NCBI RefSeq assembly: GCF_002734285.1
Contig: NZ_NSEA01000003.1
Span: forward strand, 186,001-250,000
Length of the DNA stretch: 64,000 nt
From: Fredinandcohnia onubensis
Lineage (GTDB): Bacteria > Bacillota > Bacilli > Bacillales > Bacillaceae_L
Direction of reading: 5' to 3'
Both the position numbers and the translations under genes were made by a program. The notes under the pieces are model-generated. The model was not told the origin of the DNA, made no database searches, and saw only the letters and a list, made by a program, of their open reading frames with translations. Each line of letters opens with the position of its first letter. Within the stretch, counting starts at the first letter, position 1. This document shows, piece after piece, positions 50,717 through 59,251 of this stretch.

Positions 50717-52021
50717 ATGATACATACGTACGAAGACGCTTTGTCATGGATTCATGGAAGGTTAAGACTTGGTATGAAGCCAGGACTTGCGCGAATGGAA
50801 TGGATGATGGAACGGCTCGGTCATCCAGAAGAAAAAATAAAAACGATTCATATTGCAGGAACAAACGGGAAAGGCTCAACTGTTAGCTACATTCGCAATA
50901 TGTTACAAGAAGCTGGATATAGTGTTGGAACATTTACTTCTCCTTATATTGAGACCTTTAATGAACGAATTAGTGTAAATGGAAAACCTATTTCAAATGA
51001 AGAAATTGTCTCCCTTTTAAAGGTGATTAAACCATTAGCAGATGAATTAGAAGGAACGGAACTTGGGGGTCCAACTGAATTTGAAGTGATCACAGCAATG
51101 GCTCTCTATTATTTCGGGCAAAACACGGATATAGATTTCGTGATAATGGAGGTTGGACTAGGGGGCAAGTTAGACTCAACAAATGTGATAACTCCACTTG
51201 TATCTATAATCACGAGTATTGGATTCGATCATATGAACATTTTAGGGGATAGCATTGAAAAAATTACCGGAGAAAAAGCGGGTATCATCAAGCAAAATGT
51301 TCCGGTCGTGTCAGCAGTTGAACAACCGGAAGCTATTGAAGTTATTAATGCTAAGGCAAAGGAAGAAAATAGCCCAATGTATCAATTGGGACAGGATTTC
51401 TTTATTTTAGATCACCAACACAATAATGGGGAATCATTTTCTCTAAAAGCAGATAATCAAACCCTTCTTAATCTAACCATTTCTATGAAGGGAACCCATC
51501 AGGTAAGAAACGCTAGTCTTGCAGTAATGACAATAAATATCTTAAAAAATAGCGGGATAGTACAAATAGAAGAACATGAGCTTGTTACTGGATTGGAAAA
51601 AACAAAATGGATTGGTCGCTTTGAAGAGATTTCGAAAAAGCCCCTTGTCATACTAGATGGAGCTCATAATCCAGAAGGAATTAAAAGTCTTGTTGATACA
51701 ATCCAGGCACACCTAAAAGGGAAGCAAATCCACATTATTTTTAGCGCATTACATGATAAAAAACTTGATACGATGATACGGCAACTGGAAGCAGTCGCTC
51801 ATAATCTAACATTTACAACCTTTGACTTTCCGAGAGCAGCAAGCTCCAAAGAACTATATGAAAATTCTTCGAAAGGTGAAACGATTACAACGGTGGATAA
51901 CTGGAAGGATGCTGTGAAAACGGGTTTAGAAAAAGTAACAGCGGAAAAGAATGCAGTCCTAGTAATCACTGGTTCATTATATTTTATTTCAGAGGTTCGG
52001 CAGTATCTAACAGAAAAATAG
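50717..52021 (+). CDS. folC: Folylpolyglutamate/dihydrofolate synthase
   Basis: Mur-ligase-family enzyme adding glutamate to folates (and to dihydropteroate). The 434-residue protein has the P-loop AGTNGKGS (47-54), the conserved VGLGGKLDSTNVI region and a C-terminal ligase domain with LDGAHNPEG. ATG 50717 follows TGGAGGAACC; an in-frame start at 50693 lacks a site. In B. subtilis comC comes next; here a type IV pilus locus does. Confidence 0.96.
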   Translation: MIHTYEDALSWIHGRLRLGMKPGLARMEWMMERLGHPEEKIKTIHIAGTNGKGSTVSYIRNMLQEAGYSVGTFTSPYIETFNERISVNGKPISNEEIVSLLKVIKPLADELEGTELGGPTEFEVITAMALYYFGQNTDIDFVIMEVGLGGKLDSTNVITPLVSIITSIGFDHMNILGDSIEKITGEKAGIIKQNVPVVSAVEQPEAIEVINAKAKEENSPMYQLGQDFFILDHQHNNGESFSLKADNQTLLNLTISMKGTHQVRNASLAVMTINILKNSGIVQIEEHELVTGLEKTKWIGRFEEISKKPLVILDGAHNPEGIKSLVDTIQAHLKGKQIHIIFSALHDKKLDTMIRQLEAVAHNLTFTTFDFPRAASSKELYENSSKGETITTVDNWKDAVKTGLEKVTAEKNAVLVITGSLYFISEVRQYLTEK

Positions 52022-52047
52022 AGAGAATAGTTATAGAAAAAATGAAA

Positions 52048-52076
52048 AAAAGCGGTCAACAAAAGTTGACCGCTTT
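52048..52076. terminator. Bidirectional terminator between folC and the minor-pilin genes
   Basis: AAAGCGGTCAAC (52048-52059) pairs perfectly with GTTGACCGCTTT (52065-52076) with only a few loop bases between. The reverse strand has the better T run, so it ends the reverse-strand pilin operon, and it also lies 27 bases after folC. Confidence 0.9.
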
Positions 52077-52080
52077 ACCT

Positions 52081-53196
52081 CTAGTTATATCGGACATCTA
52101 ATTCATCAGTTCTGACGATTACTTCGGCATTTGAAAAATAACTACTCACGTAATCCGCGTAAATTCCTTTATTGTTACTTCCATTAAGTTCTCTTAAATC
52201 CTCACACGTTCTTCCACCAAGGGGTTTAACTAAATTAAAATCGCTTCCTTCAGGCATAAACAAAGTACCTTTGACACAAACAAATGAATTCGGCTTAGTT
52301 AGTATCGTTTTTTGATAGAAATAGGCATCCCTTTTTACGATGATATCCCCATGGTTTGCATCATCCAGTCCCCAATTGATGTGAAGGTCCCTACCTACGT
52401 ATATCGTACCGTGGTTTTCAACGACAATATTACTACCTTCTATGTCAGCTCCACCGTCAATGTAAAGGTCCTTTTTAACCCATAGTTCATATTCGCTTAG
52501 ACCATTTTTACACAGGCTATTACTATTTTCAAGGCAGGCATAGGGATTATTCGGATTATTTTCCCCAACTAGTTTTACTTTCCCATATACAAATATATCA
52601 TCCAAGGCTGTAACTGTTGTAGAACTCCCTCTTACTTTATTTATATCTAGACCAGAAGGGAAGTAAACACCGCTATTAAATTTTGTATGGTCCGTAAAAT
52701 CGCAAGGAGAATTTGTACCGTTCTGACATGTTATTAATCCAGAAGGAGGGTTTGGGAAGTTTTGTATTATGGTAATCGGAAAAGAAACTTTTAATTCCTT
52801 TTCAGTAGTGTTTGATATTCCTTTACTAACAAAACTAAAAACTTTATTAGATTGTTCACATTGATAATCCCTTAGCACAAACGAAGTACCGGAACCCATC
52901 ATTTGTGAGGATGAAGGATTGGTAGCTGGAAGGGTCGTGACCACATCGAATATATATTCACAAGGATTCTTATGCAAAGTGTTGTTTCTGAAATCAACTT
53001 TTTTAATAATATCCTCCACAAAATAATCGATTCCCATTTCGGCAGCGTCTGTAGCTTTTTGCATATGTTCTGTTTGTGCAACCTGCTTAGATCCGTTTAG
53101 TGCTTGTGCTGTCATAACTGATGCAAAAATAGAAATAAGGGTAATGGTTAATAGGACAACAACTAAAGTTTGCCCTTTTTGGTTAAATAGACTCAT
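52081..53196 (-). CDS. PilX/GspK-like minor pilus protein
   Basis: Likely accessory subunit of the pilus, 371 residues. The N-terminus MSLFNQKG followed by QTLVVVLLTITLISIFASV has a prepilin-like charged start and hydrophobic helix, but lacks the Glu at +5. That loss is usual in GspK/PilX-type tip proteins. The rest is secreted, with several Cys residues (for example CEYIF, CQNG, CDFTD, CLENSNSLC). Its C-terminal half has a repeated strand pattern (VVENHGTIYVGRDLHI) suggesting a beta-rich surface domain. ATG 53196 follows AGAGAGGTG. Third gene of the reverse operon. Confidence 0.75.
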   Translation of the reverse strand: MSLFNQKGQTLVVVLLTITLISIFASVMTAQALNGSKQVAQTEHMQKATDAAEMGIDYFVEDIIKKVDFRNNTLHKNPCEYIFDVVTTLPATNPSSSQMMGSGTSFVLRDYQCEQSNKVFSFVSKGISNTTEKELKVSFPITIIQNFPNPPSGLITCQNGTNSPCDFTDHTKFNSGVYFPSGLDINKVRGSSTTVTALDDIFVYGKVKLVGENNPNNPYACLENSNSLCKNGLSEYELWVKKDLYIDGGADIEGSNIVVENHGTIYVGRDLHINWGLDDANHGDIIVKRDAYFYQKTILTKPNSFVCVKGTLFMPEGSDFNLVKPLGGRTCEDLRELNGSNNKGIYADYVSSYFSNAEVIVRTDELDVRYN

Positions 53197-53212
53197 ACCA
53201 TTTCACCTCTCT

Positions 53213-53665
53213 TTAATATCTGTTTATAACGGTTCTCAATGTAAAGCTATTTTGAGTGTTTTCAGTATCTGTTATTTTTATTTCAATAAATAACGGATTG
53301 CTTGTTTCCACAACTAGTGAACTATGGAAAACTTGATAATCTGTTTGTCCGGCATTAAGGATTTCAATATCTAAATCAGGGTGGCTAATAACAGTTTCAT
53401 TGACTTTAATTTGTTTATTGCCTGTTCCTGAATTGATTGCTGTTAGTGTATATTCAGCAGTATCTTGATGAATATTTGTAATGTTCGCTAGGATTTGGTT
53501 AGCTTCTTGACTAAGTGAAATTTTCTTTTTATTAAGGTCAAAGTAATTCATACTATTTATAAGCACCCCAGATAGCAGGGCTATAAAAATTGTGAGGATT
53601 GCAAGAGATGCCAATAATTCAATTAATGTGATTCCTTTGTTTTGTTTTAAGAACTCTCTATACAT
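53213..53665 (-). CDS. Minor type IV prepilin
   Basis: A 150-residue prepilin. The leader MYREFLKQNKG ends in the type III cleavage site, followed by ITLIELLASLAILTIF with Glu at +5 of the mature protein. The single N-terminal helix would lie in the membrane or pilus core and the rest is a small beta-rich domain. ATG 53665 has a GGGGAT site upstream. It sits 12 bases after the preceding prepilin gene in transcription order and 16 before the PilX-like gene, a compact operon. Confidence 0.85.
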   Translation of the reverse strand: MYREFLKQNKGITLIELLASLAILTIFIALLSGVLINSMNYFDLNKKKISLSQEANQILANITNIHQDTAEYTLTAINSGTGNKQIKVNETVISHPDLDIEILNAGQTDYQVFHSSLVVETSNPLFIEIKITDTENTQNSFTLRTVINRY

Positions 53666-53676
53666 GATAATCCCCT

Positions 53677-54882
53677 TTATCTATAAATCGAAAGAGTATT
53701 TAATTTAGTTTCATCAGTACTGTTGCTCCAGAGTCTTATACCAATGAATTTTGAGCTAGCTGTATAATTTGAGATATTATTTAAATCAATATAATGAAGA
53801 GTATCTTTTCCAAAAACCAAAGGTTTCGTTATTATGGTATCCCCTTGCTTTAATACAACTGTGTACTTTCTTCTAGTTGAAGAATTACCATCCAAATTTT
53901 CAACTGTGATCTCAACATCAAATTTTGTTAGTAGTGATATTGCATTCCCGATTTCAAACATGTTACTAGTTAAAGGGATGGTCTCTATAGGAGATGATAA
54001 ACCATATTTATTTAAGCCATTTTCACGTAAATAAAGGTCAACAGAACCTAGTCTCTGGTTATTCCCAGGTTTAAAAACTAGCATATAGCCATTTTCGTTA
54101 GCTTTAAATTGTTGTATAGGTTGCTGCAACACTCCGTCTACTAAAATTCCAAATCCCCCGTCAAGATGCTGAGACGAAAACTCTACTGTTGCATTAATAG
54201 AGAATTCATCAGTATCGTTATTTATCCCCATAAATGCAAGATCGCCCTCTGTCTGACTAGCTAAATAACCAACTGGTCTAACAAGATTTTTCATTTTAAT
54301 AGCAATTGCAGTATTACTCGGCTGAGAAAAAATGTCTTCTGGTGAATCATGCGTTCGTAAATGGAAGGTACCAGTATCTGTTGTGATAGGTATATCTTTT
54401 AGATTATATTGATATCTATTTGTTAAAAAACCATAGGTTGTAGAAATGATTTTAGCAGAATCGACCGATGATTTAATATTCACTTCAACCTCAATTAAAT
54501 TATCAGGACCGTTTTTTAAATTTAATTCTGTATTTTTTATCAACTCTTTATCTTCAATTGTTAAACTTGTACTATCTTTCCACGGAAACAAAAGCATAGA
54601 AATAATGGTTTCATCTGTAATTGGAACAGTTAGATTAATATTTGCAGGCTGCTTTAGTGTATTTAATGTATCTCTTAATATATAGTTTTTTCGATCATTT
54701 TCTTGTATTAACGTAAGTACAGTTCTAGCATCATTCGAGGATGTTAACGATTCTTCATTCACATTCGCAAAAAGAGCCGCTTGAGAAAAGAATCTCATAA
54801 AAACGGTTAGAATGATGGTTATAATCACAATCGAAGCAAGGAGTTCGATTAATGTAAAACCTTGATTATCTAACTTTTGCAC
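53677..54882 (-). CDS. Large PilW-like minor prepilin
   Basis: First gene of the reverse operon, 401 residues. MQKLDNQG is a short leader, then FTLIELLASIVIITIILTVF with Glu at +5, a classic prepilin helix. A large extracellular part follows, much longer than a typical major pilin. It contains a lectin-like or concanavalin-like strand pattern (TVEFSSQHLDGGFGILVDG) that might bind a surface ligand; this is speculation. AGTAGGTG precedes ATG 54882. The promoter -10 lies at 54914-54919. Confidence 0.8.
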   Translation of the reverse strand: MQKLDNQGFTLIELLASIVIITIILTVFMRFFSQAALFANVNEESLTSSNDARTVLTLIQENDRKNYILRDTLNTLKQPANINLTVPITDETIISMLLFPWKDSTSLTIEDKELIKNTELNLKNGPDNLIEVEVNIKSSVDSAKIISTTYGFLTNRYQYNLKDIPITTDTGTFHLRTHDSPEDIFSQPSNTAIAIKMKNLVRPVGYLASQTEGDLAFMGINNDTDEFSINATVEFSSQHLDGGFGILVDGVLQQPIQQFKANENGYMLVFKPGNNQRLGSVDLYLRENGLNKYGLSSPIETIPLTSNMFEIGNAISLLTKFDVEITVENLDGNSSTRRKYTVVLKQGDTIITKPLVFGKDTLHYIDLNNISNYTASSKFIGIRLWSNSTDETKLNTLSIYR

Positions 54883-54913
54883 TATTTCACCTACTTTTTT
54901 ACTACTTTCTAGT

Positions 54914-54953
54914 ATTATACGACATATTCAAACAAATTTTATATATGTTTGAA
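54914..54953 (-). promoter_or_regulatory. Minor-pilin operon promoter with overlapping inverted repeat
   Basis: On the reverse strand 54914-54919 reads TATAAT. The -35 region is poor, and lying across it is an inverted repeat TTCAAACA (54927-54934), 11 bases, TGTTTGAA (54946-54953). That arrangement suggests a regulator-binding site that either activates or represses the minor-pilin operon. No regulator gene is adjacent. Confidence 0.5.
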
Positions 54954-54966
54954 AAAATTTCATCTT

Positions 54967-54994
54967 TTGACAGTTTTCGATTGGTATCTATCTT
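54967..54994 (+). promoter_or_regulatory. Candidate promoter of the forward pilus operon
   Basis: A perfect TTGACA (54967-54972), 16 bp and TATCTT (54989-54994) form a possible promoter with a long leader of about 230 bases. The following AT-rich stretch 55000-55215 shows no gene and no other clear element. Confidence 0.45.
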
Positions 54995-55231
54995 TTAATA
55001 GTGTGAACTTTCATATAAAATGTAGATTATTAATTAGTTTTTATTAGGTATTATTTACTAGTGAATATGAATCATTTATTAGTTGTTTATTTTTAAATTC
55101 ATTTTATTATTATCTATGACACTATTATTTTATGGCTACAATAGGAAATCGACAACTGACAATATTTGAAATTTTTTGAATCGGAGATTTTTACATAATC
55201 CATTTAATAATGCCGTTAGAAAGGGGCAAAC

Positions 55232-56518
55232 ATGTTGGGATACCAAACTAAAGTTAAACTATTTACTTTAATGATTGCATGCTTCTTATTTATTTTTACG
55301 TTTTCACATGTTGGTGCAAGTACATTTCGAACCTATTTTTCTGGTGAATTATTCACTGATGGTACGATGATAGGACCGATAGATGTGTCTGGACTTACCA
55401 AGGATGAGGCGAAGCAGAGGCTTCAAACTGAGATAAATAAATGGAATCATACGGCAGAGGTTATCATTATGAATGGCGGAGACCAAGAAAAGATTGTTAA
55501 AGACGAATTGTTTGTATTTCCAATTGAAGAGGTTGTCAAGTTAGCAAACAGTGGCTCATCGAACCCACTTCCAGTTGTAGTTAATAAGCAACGATTAGAA
55601 GATACGCTCCAGTCACTTACTCAAAAAAAATTAGACAGTTTTAAACAAGAGGATTTATATAATGATCTCAAAGAGAAGGCCAGTAAGCTATCCACCGGGG
55701 CTATTGAGGTTAGTCTTGTAAACTACATCATTGTAGATGAAACAGAAGTCATTTCAGAAGCTACGATTTTAAATATAAGTGACGACTTGGGAATTTATAA
55801 ATGGGTAAAAGAAGTAGGGGAAATTCAAATTGAACCTGCACAATCTTTTTCATTATCTAAATTTATGTCCCAGCTTGAAGGTAGTACATTTTCAGATGAT
55901 ACTTTAAGTATAATCGCAACAGGAATCTATGAAGCAATTTTACCAACAAATTTTAAAATAATTGAGAGACATATAAGCAGTGAACTTCCTACTTATGCAA
56001 AACTAGGATATGAGGCAAGGTATGGAAGAAATAAGGATTTAATCTTTTATAATATTAATCCTTATCAATATAAGTTGAAATTTTCTCGGATTGAAAAGGG
56101 ATTACATCTCCAATTAATTGGAGCAAAGCTTCCTGGTGAATATAAAATTAGCTTGGAAGATGAAACGGTGTATAATCCTAAAACAATTAAACAATATTCA
56201 GATACGGTTAAATCTGGAAAAGTGGAAGTTAAGGAAAATGGAAAAAAGGGACAGATGATTACTGTCTATCGAACAAGTAAAGTAAATGATAAAGAACCCG
56301 AAAAAGTTAAACTTTCAGAGGATTATTATAGGCCCGTACATCGTATAGAAGTCCATGGTTTAATCGACATTTCTCAGCTTATTCCATCCGTTCCAGAATC
56401 AATAAATGACGAAAGTAACGTGGGAAATGTGGAAGTGGAGCAGGAAGAAATAGAATTGAACGATGACGATGTAGTAGAAGAAGAGTCTCTTTGGAATGAA
56501 GAATTTACAGAAAAATAA
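55232..56518 (+). CDS. VanW/G5-type surface protein preceding pilus genes
   Basis: Secreted or membrane-anchored protein of 428 residues. A hydrophobic N-terminal segment (about 8-29) is followed by a PG-binding_4-like region (GPIDVSGLTKDEAKQRLQ). The VanW domain contains PAQSFSLSKFM and IIERHISSELPTYAKLGYEARYG (cited in part). A G5-like strand region (VKSGKVEVKENGKKGQMITV) and an acidic tail close it. AAGGGG precedes ATG 55232. It is 24 bases before pilB, so it belongs to the operon. A role in helping the pilus pass or attach to peptidoglycan is inference only. Confidence 0.78.
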   Translation: MLGYQTKVKLFTLMIACFLFIFTFSHVGASTFRTYFSGELFTDGTMIGPIDVSGLTKDEAKQRLQTEINKWNHTAEVIIMNGGDQEKIVKDELFVFPIEEVVKLANSGSSNPLPVVVNKQRLEDTLQSLTQKKLDSFKQEDLYNDLKEKASKLSTGAIEVSLVNYIIVDETEVISEATILNISDDLGIYKWVKEVGEIQIEPAQSFSLSKFMSQLEGSTFSDDTLSIIATGIYEAILPTNFKIIERHISSELPTYAKLGYEARYGRNKDLIFYNINPYQYKLKFSRIEKGLHLQLIGAKLPGEYKISLEDETVYNPKTIKQYSDTVKSGKVEVKENGKKGQMITVYRTSKVNDKEPEKVKLSEDYYRPVHRIEVHGLIDISQLIPSVPESINDESNVGNVEVEQEEIELNDDDVVEEESLWNEEFTEK

Positions 56519-56542
56519 ATCCTAATAAAGGGGTGATGTCCC

Positions 56543-58195
56543 ATGAAAAAGGTTAGGAAAAAAATTGGTGACTTATTAGTGGAGACTGGCTTAATAACGG
56601 AAACACAGCTTCAAGAAGCATTAAGGGATAAAACGGATTCACAAAAAATTGGGGATGTATTGTTACAAAAAGGATTTTTAACAGAACAACAGTTAATAGA
56701 GGTATTAGAGTTTCAATTAGGGATACCCCATGTTAGCTTGTTCCGGTACCCAATTGATCCTAGTGTAACTTCAATTGTTCCCAAACAATTAGCGTCACGC
56801 TATAAACTTATGCCTCTTAAAAGGGAAGGGGACAAGCTATTTGTTGCAATGGTTGATCCAATGGACTTTTTTGCAATTGAGGATCTACGGTTAAAAACAG
56901 GCTTTCAAATCGAAACTGCAATTGCAACAAAAGATGAAATCGTTAGGGCAATTACAAAATTCTATGACTTAGGTGATGGGATTGAAATTGAAATTGATCC
57001 TGTTGAGGAAATAGAAGAGGAACGTGTCACAAATACTGATTCTCCTGTAGTAAAACTAGTAAATCAAATCCTCCAAAATGCTGTTCAACAGCGGGCGAGT
57101 GATATTCATTTAGATCCGCAGGAAACAAAAGTTTTACTAAGGTATAGGGTAGACGGATTATTACGTACTGAGCGTTCACTACCCAAAAACATGCAAGGTA
57201 TCTTAACGGCAAGAATAAAAATAATGAGTAATTTAGACATTACAGAGAGTCGAATACCACAAGACGGCCGTATTAAAATAAATCTTGATTTCCATCCAGT
57301 GGACCTCCGTGTTTCCACATTACCAACCGTATATGGTGAGAAGATTGTAATGCGTGTACTAGATTTAAGTAATGCGTTGAATGATTTGAATCAATTAGGT
57401 TTTAATAAGGTGAATTTACAACGTTTCTCAAGTTTAATTGAACGCCCGACAGGTATTGTTCTGATAACAGGACCAACTGGGTCAGGAAAATCATCAACTC
57501 TCTATGCAGCTTTAAACAAATTAAACTCTGAGGATGTTAATATCATTACAATTGAGGACCCGGTTGAATATCAGTTAGATGGAATTAATCAGATCCAGGT
57601 GAATTCAAATACTGGAATGACCTTTGCGACTGGTCTTCGAGCAATATTACGTCAGGACCCTAATATTATCATGGTGGGGGAGATTCGTGACAAAGAAACG
57701 GCCGAGGTCGCTATTAGAGCATCGTTAACTGGGCACCTTGTATTAAGTACCCTTCATACAAATGATTCATTAGGTACAATTACAAGATTGATAGATATGG
57801 GAGTAGAGCCGTTTCTTGTGGCTTCCTCCTTAACGGGGGTTGTTGCACAAAGACTGGTTCGCCGTGTCTGCAGGGACTGTAGTGTAGCACATGAACCTAC
57901 AAAGCGAGAAATAGAAATCTTCTCAAAAAGAGGTATCAAAATTGATAAGGTGATACGTGGTAAGGGCTGCGGTATGTGCAATATGACGGGTTATAAAGGT
58001 CGAGTCGCCATTCATGAGTTACTTGAACTTGATGACGAAATGCGAAAGGTTATTATGAATGGTGAAAATTTAACGAAACTTAGAGAAATTGCAGTGAAAA
58101 ATAAAACAATCTTCCTACTTGATGATGGTTTATTAAAGGTAAGACAAGGGATAACAACAACAGAAGAAATTTTAAGAGTTTCTATAGCTGACTAG
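56543..58195 (+). CDS. pilB: Type IV pilus extension ATPase PilB
   Basis: Hexameric GspE/PulE-family motor that drives pilin assembly. The 550-residue protein has an N-terminal MshEN-type domain (about 1-145, IGDLLVETGLIT and IGDVLLQKGFLT repeats). The T2SSE core has Walker A GPTGSGKS (310-317), the Asp box, Walker B IIMVGEIRD and a His box. The C-terminal zinc site has C443, C446, C476 and C479. ATG 56543 follows AAAGGGGTGATG. It precedes pilT by 13 bases. Confidence 0.95.
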   Translation: MKKVRKKIGDLLVETGLITETQLQEALRDKTDSQKIGDVLLQKGFLTEQQLIEVLEFQLGIPHVSLFRYPIDPSVTSIVPKQLASRYKLMPLKREGDKLFVAMVDPMDFFAIEDLRLKTGFQIETAIATKDEIVRAITKFYDLGDGIEIEIDPVEEIEEERVTNTDSPVVKLVNQILQNAVQQRASDIHLDPQETKVLLRYRVDGLLRTERSLPKNMQGILTARIKIMSNLDITESRIPQDGRIKINLDFHPVDLRVSTLPTVYGEKIVMRVLDLSNALNDLNQLGFNKVNLQRFSSLIERPTGIVLITGPTGSGKSSTLYAALNKLNSEDVNIITIEDPVEYQLDGINQIQVNSNTGMTFATGLRAILRQDPNIIMVGEIRDKETAEVAIRASLTGHLVLSTLHTNDSLGTITRLIDMGVEPFLVASSLTGVVAQRLVRRVCRDCSVAHEPTKREIEIFSKRGIKIDKVIRGKGCGMCNMTGYKGRVAIHELLELDDEMRKVIMNGENLTKLREIAVKNKTIFLLDDGLLKVRQGITTTEEILRVSIAD

Positions 58196-58208
58196 GATGT
58201 GATGAGGA

Positions 58209-59249
58209 ATGAAGGATAGAATTGATTTTATATTACGTTCAGCACATGAATTAAAAGCTTCTGATATTCATATAACCGCAGGGGTACCCCCTATTTTTCG
58301 AATACATGGAAACCTGAAAAGGTACGGAAAAGAAATATTGAAGCCTCCAATAATTGAAGAAATGGCAAAAAGCATTGTTCCAGAGGATTTGTGGGATATA
58401 TTTCTTGAAAAAGGGGAGCTTGATTTTTCATATGGAATTCCTGCAGTATCGCGATTCCGTGTGAATATCTATCGCCAACGTGCAGTTATTGCCATGGCCT
58501 TTCGTGTGATTCCTTCACATATTCCTACAATTGAGGATTTGTATTTACCGCAAATCTTAAAAAAAGTATCAGAAAAGCCCCATGGTCTTGTTCTAGTGAC
58601 AGGACCAACTGGAAGTGGTAAATCATCAACGATGGCAGCCATGATCCATCATATGAATCAAACGATGAGTAAGCATGTTATAACATTAGAAGACCCAATT
58701 GAATACTTGCATAAGCACGGCAATAGCATTATTGACCAACGAGAGGTTGGCTTTGATACAAAAAACTTCACAAATGGATTACGTGCTGCACTTCGGCAGG
58801 ATCCGGACGTTATTCTAGTAGGGGAAATGCGAGACTTGGAGACAATCTCAACAGCAATAACAGCAGCGGAAACGGGGCATTTAGTATTAGGTACCCTGCA
58901 TACATCAAGTGCACCATCAACGATTGATCGGATTATTGATGTGTTTCCTGTATCACAGCAGGCACAAATTCGGATACAATTGGCATCTGTGCTTGTTTCA
59001 GTAATTTCCCAAAGATTATTCCCAACGATTGATAAGTCTGGTAGAAGGGCTGTTACAGAAATTCTTATTAATAATTCAGCTGTAGCAAATTTAATACGAA
59101 ATGAAAAGAACCATCAGATTAAAAATATCATGCAGACTAGCCGTGTGGAAGGAATGCATACCTTTGAAAGTGATTTACTTGAAAAGGTTAACTCTGGTGT
59201 TATTTCGAAGGAAGTTGCCCAACCATATATACAAGAAAAGGTTGATTAA
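58209..59249 (+). CDS. pilT: Type IV pilus retraction ATPase PilT
   Basis: Motor that depolymerises the pilus, allowing twitching or DNA uptake. The 346-residue protein has Walker A GPTGSGKS (132-139), VILVGEMRDLETI and the C-terminal AVANLIRNEK, the counterpart of the PilT-specific AIRNLIRE motif. This, with the missing zinc site and the shorter length, separates it from PilB. ATG 58209 follows GATGAGG. Its presence shows that this is a dynamic pilus system rather than a comG-type competence pseudopilus. Confidence 0.94.
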   Translation: MKDRIDFILRSAHELKASDIHITAGVPPIFRIHGNLKRYGKEILKPPIIEEMAKSIVPEDLWDIFLEKGELDFSYGIPAVSRFRVNIYRQRAVIAMAFRVIPSHIPTIEDLYLPQILKKVSEKPHGLVLVTGPTGSGKSSTMAAMIHHMNQTMSKHVITLEDPIEYLHKHGNSIIDQREVGFDTKNFTNGLRAALRQDPDVILVGEMRDLETISTAITAAETGHLVLGTLHTSSAPSTIDRIIDVFPVSQQAQIRIQLASVLVSVISQRLFPTIDKSGRRAVTEILINNSAVANLIRNEKNHQIKNIMQTSRVEGMHTFESDLLEKVNSGVISKEVAQPYIQEKVD

Positions 59250-59251
59250 AC

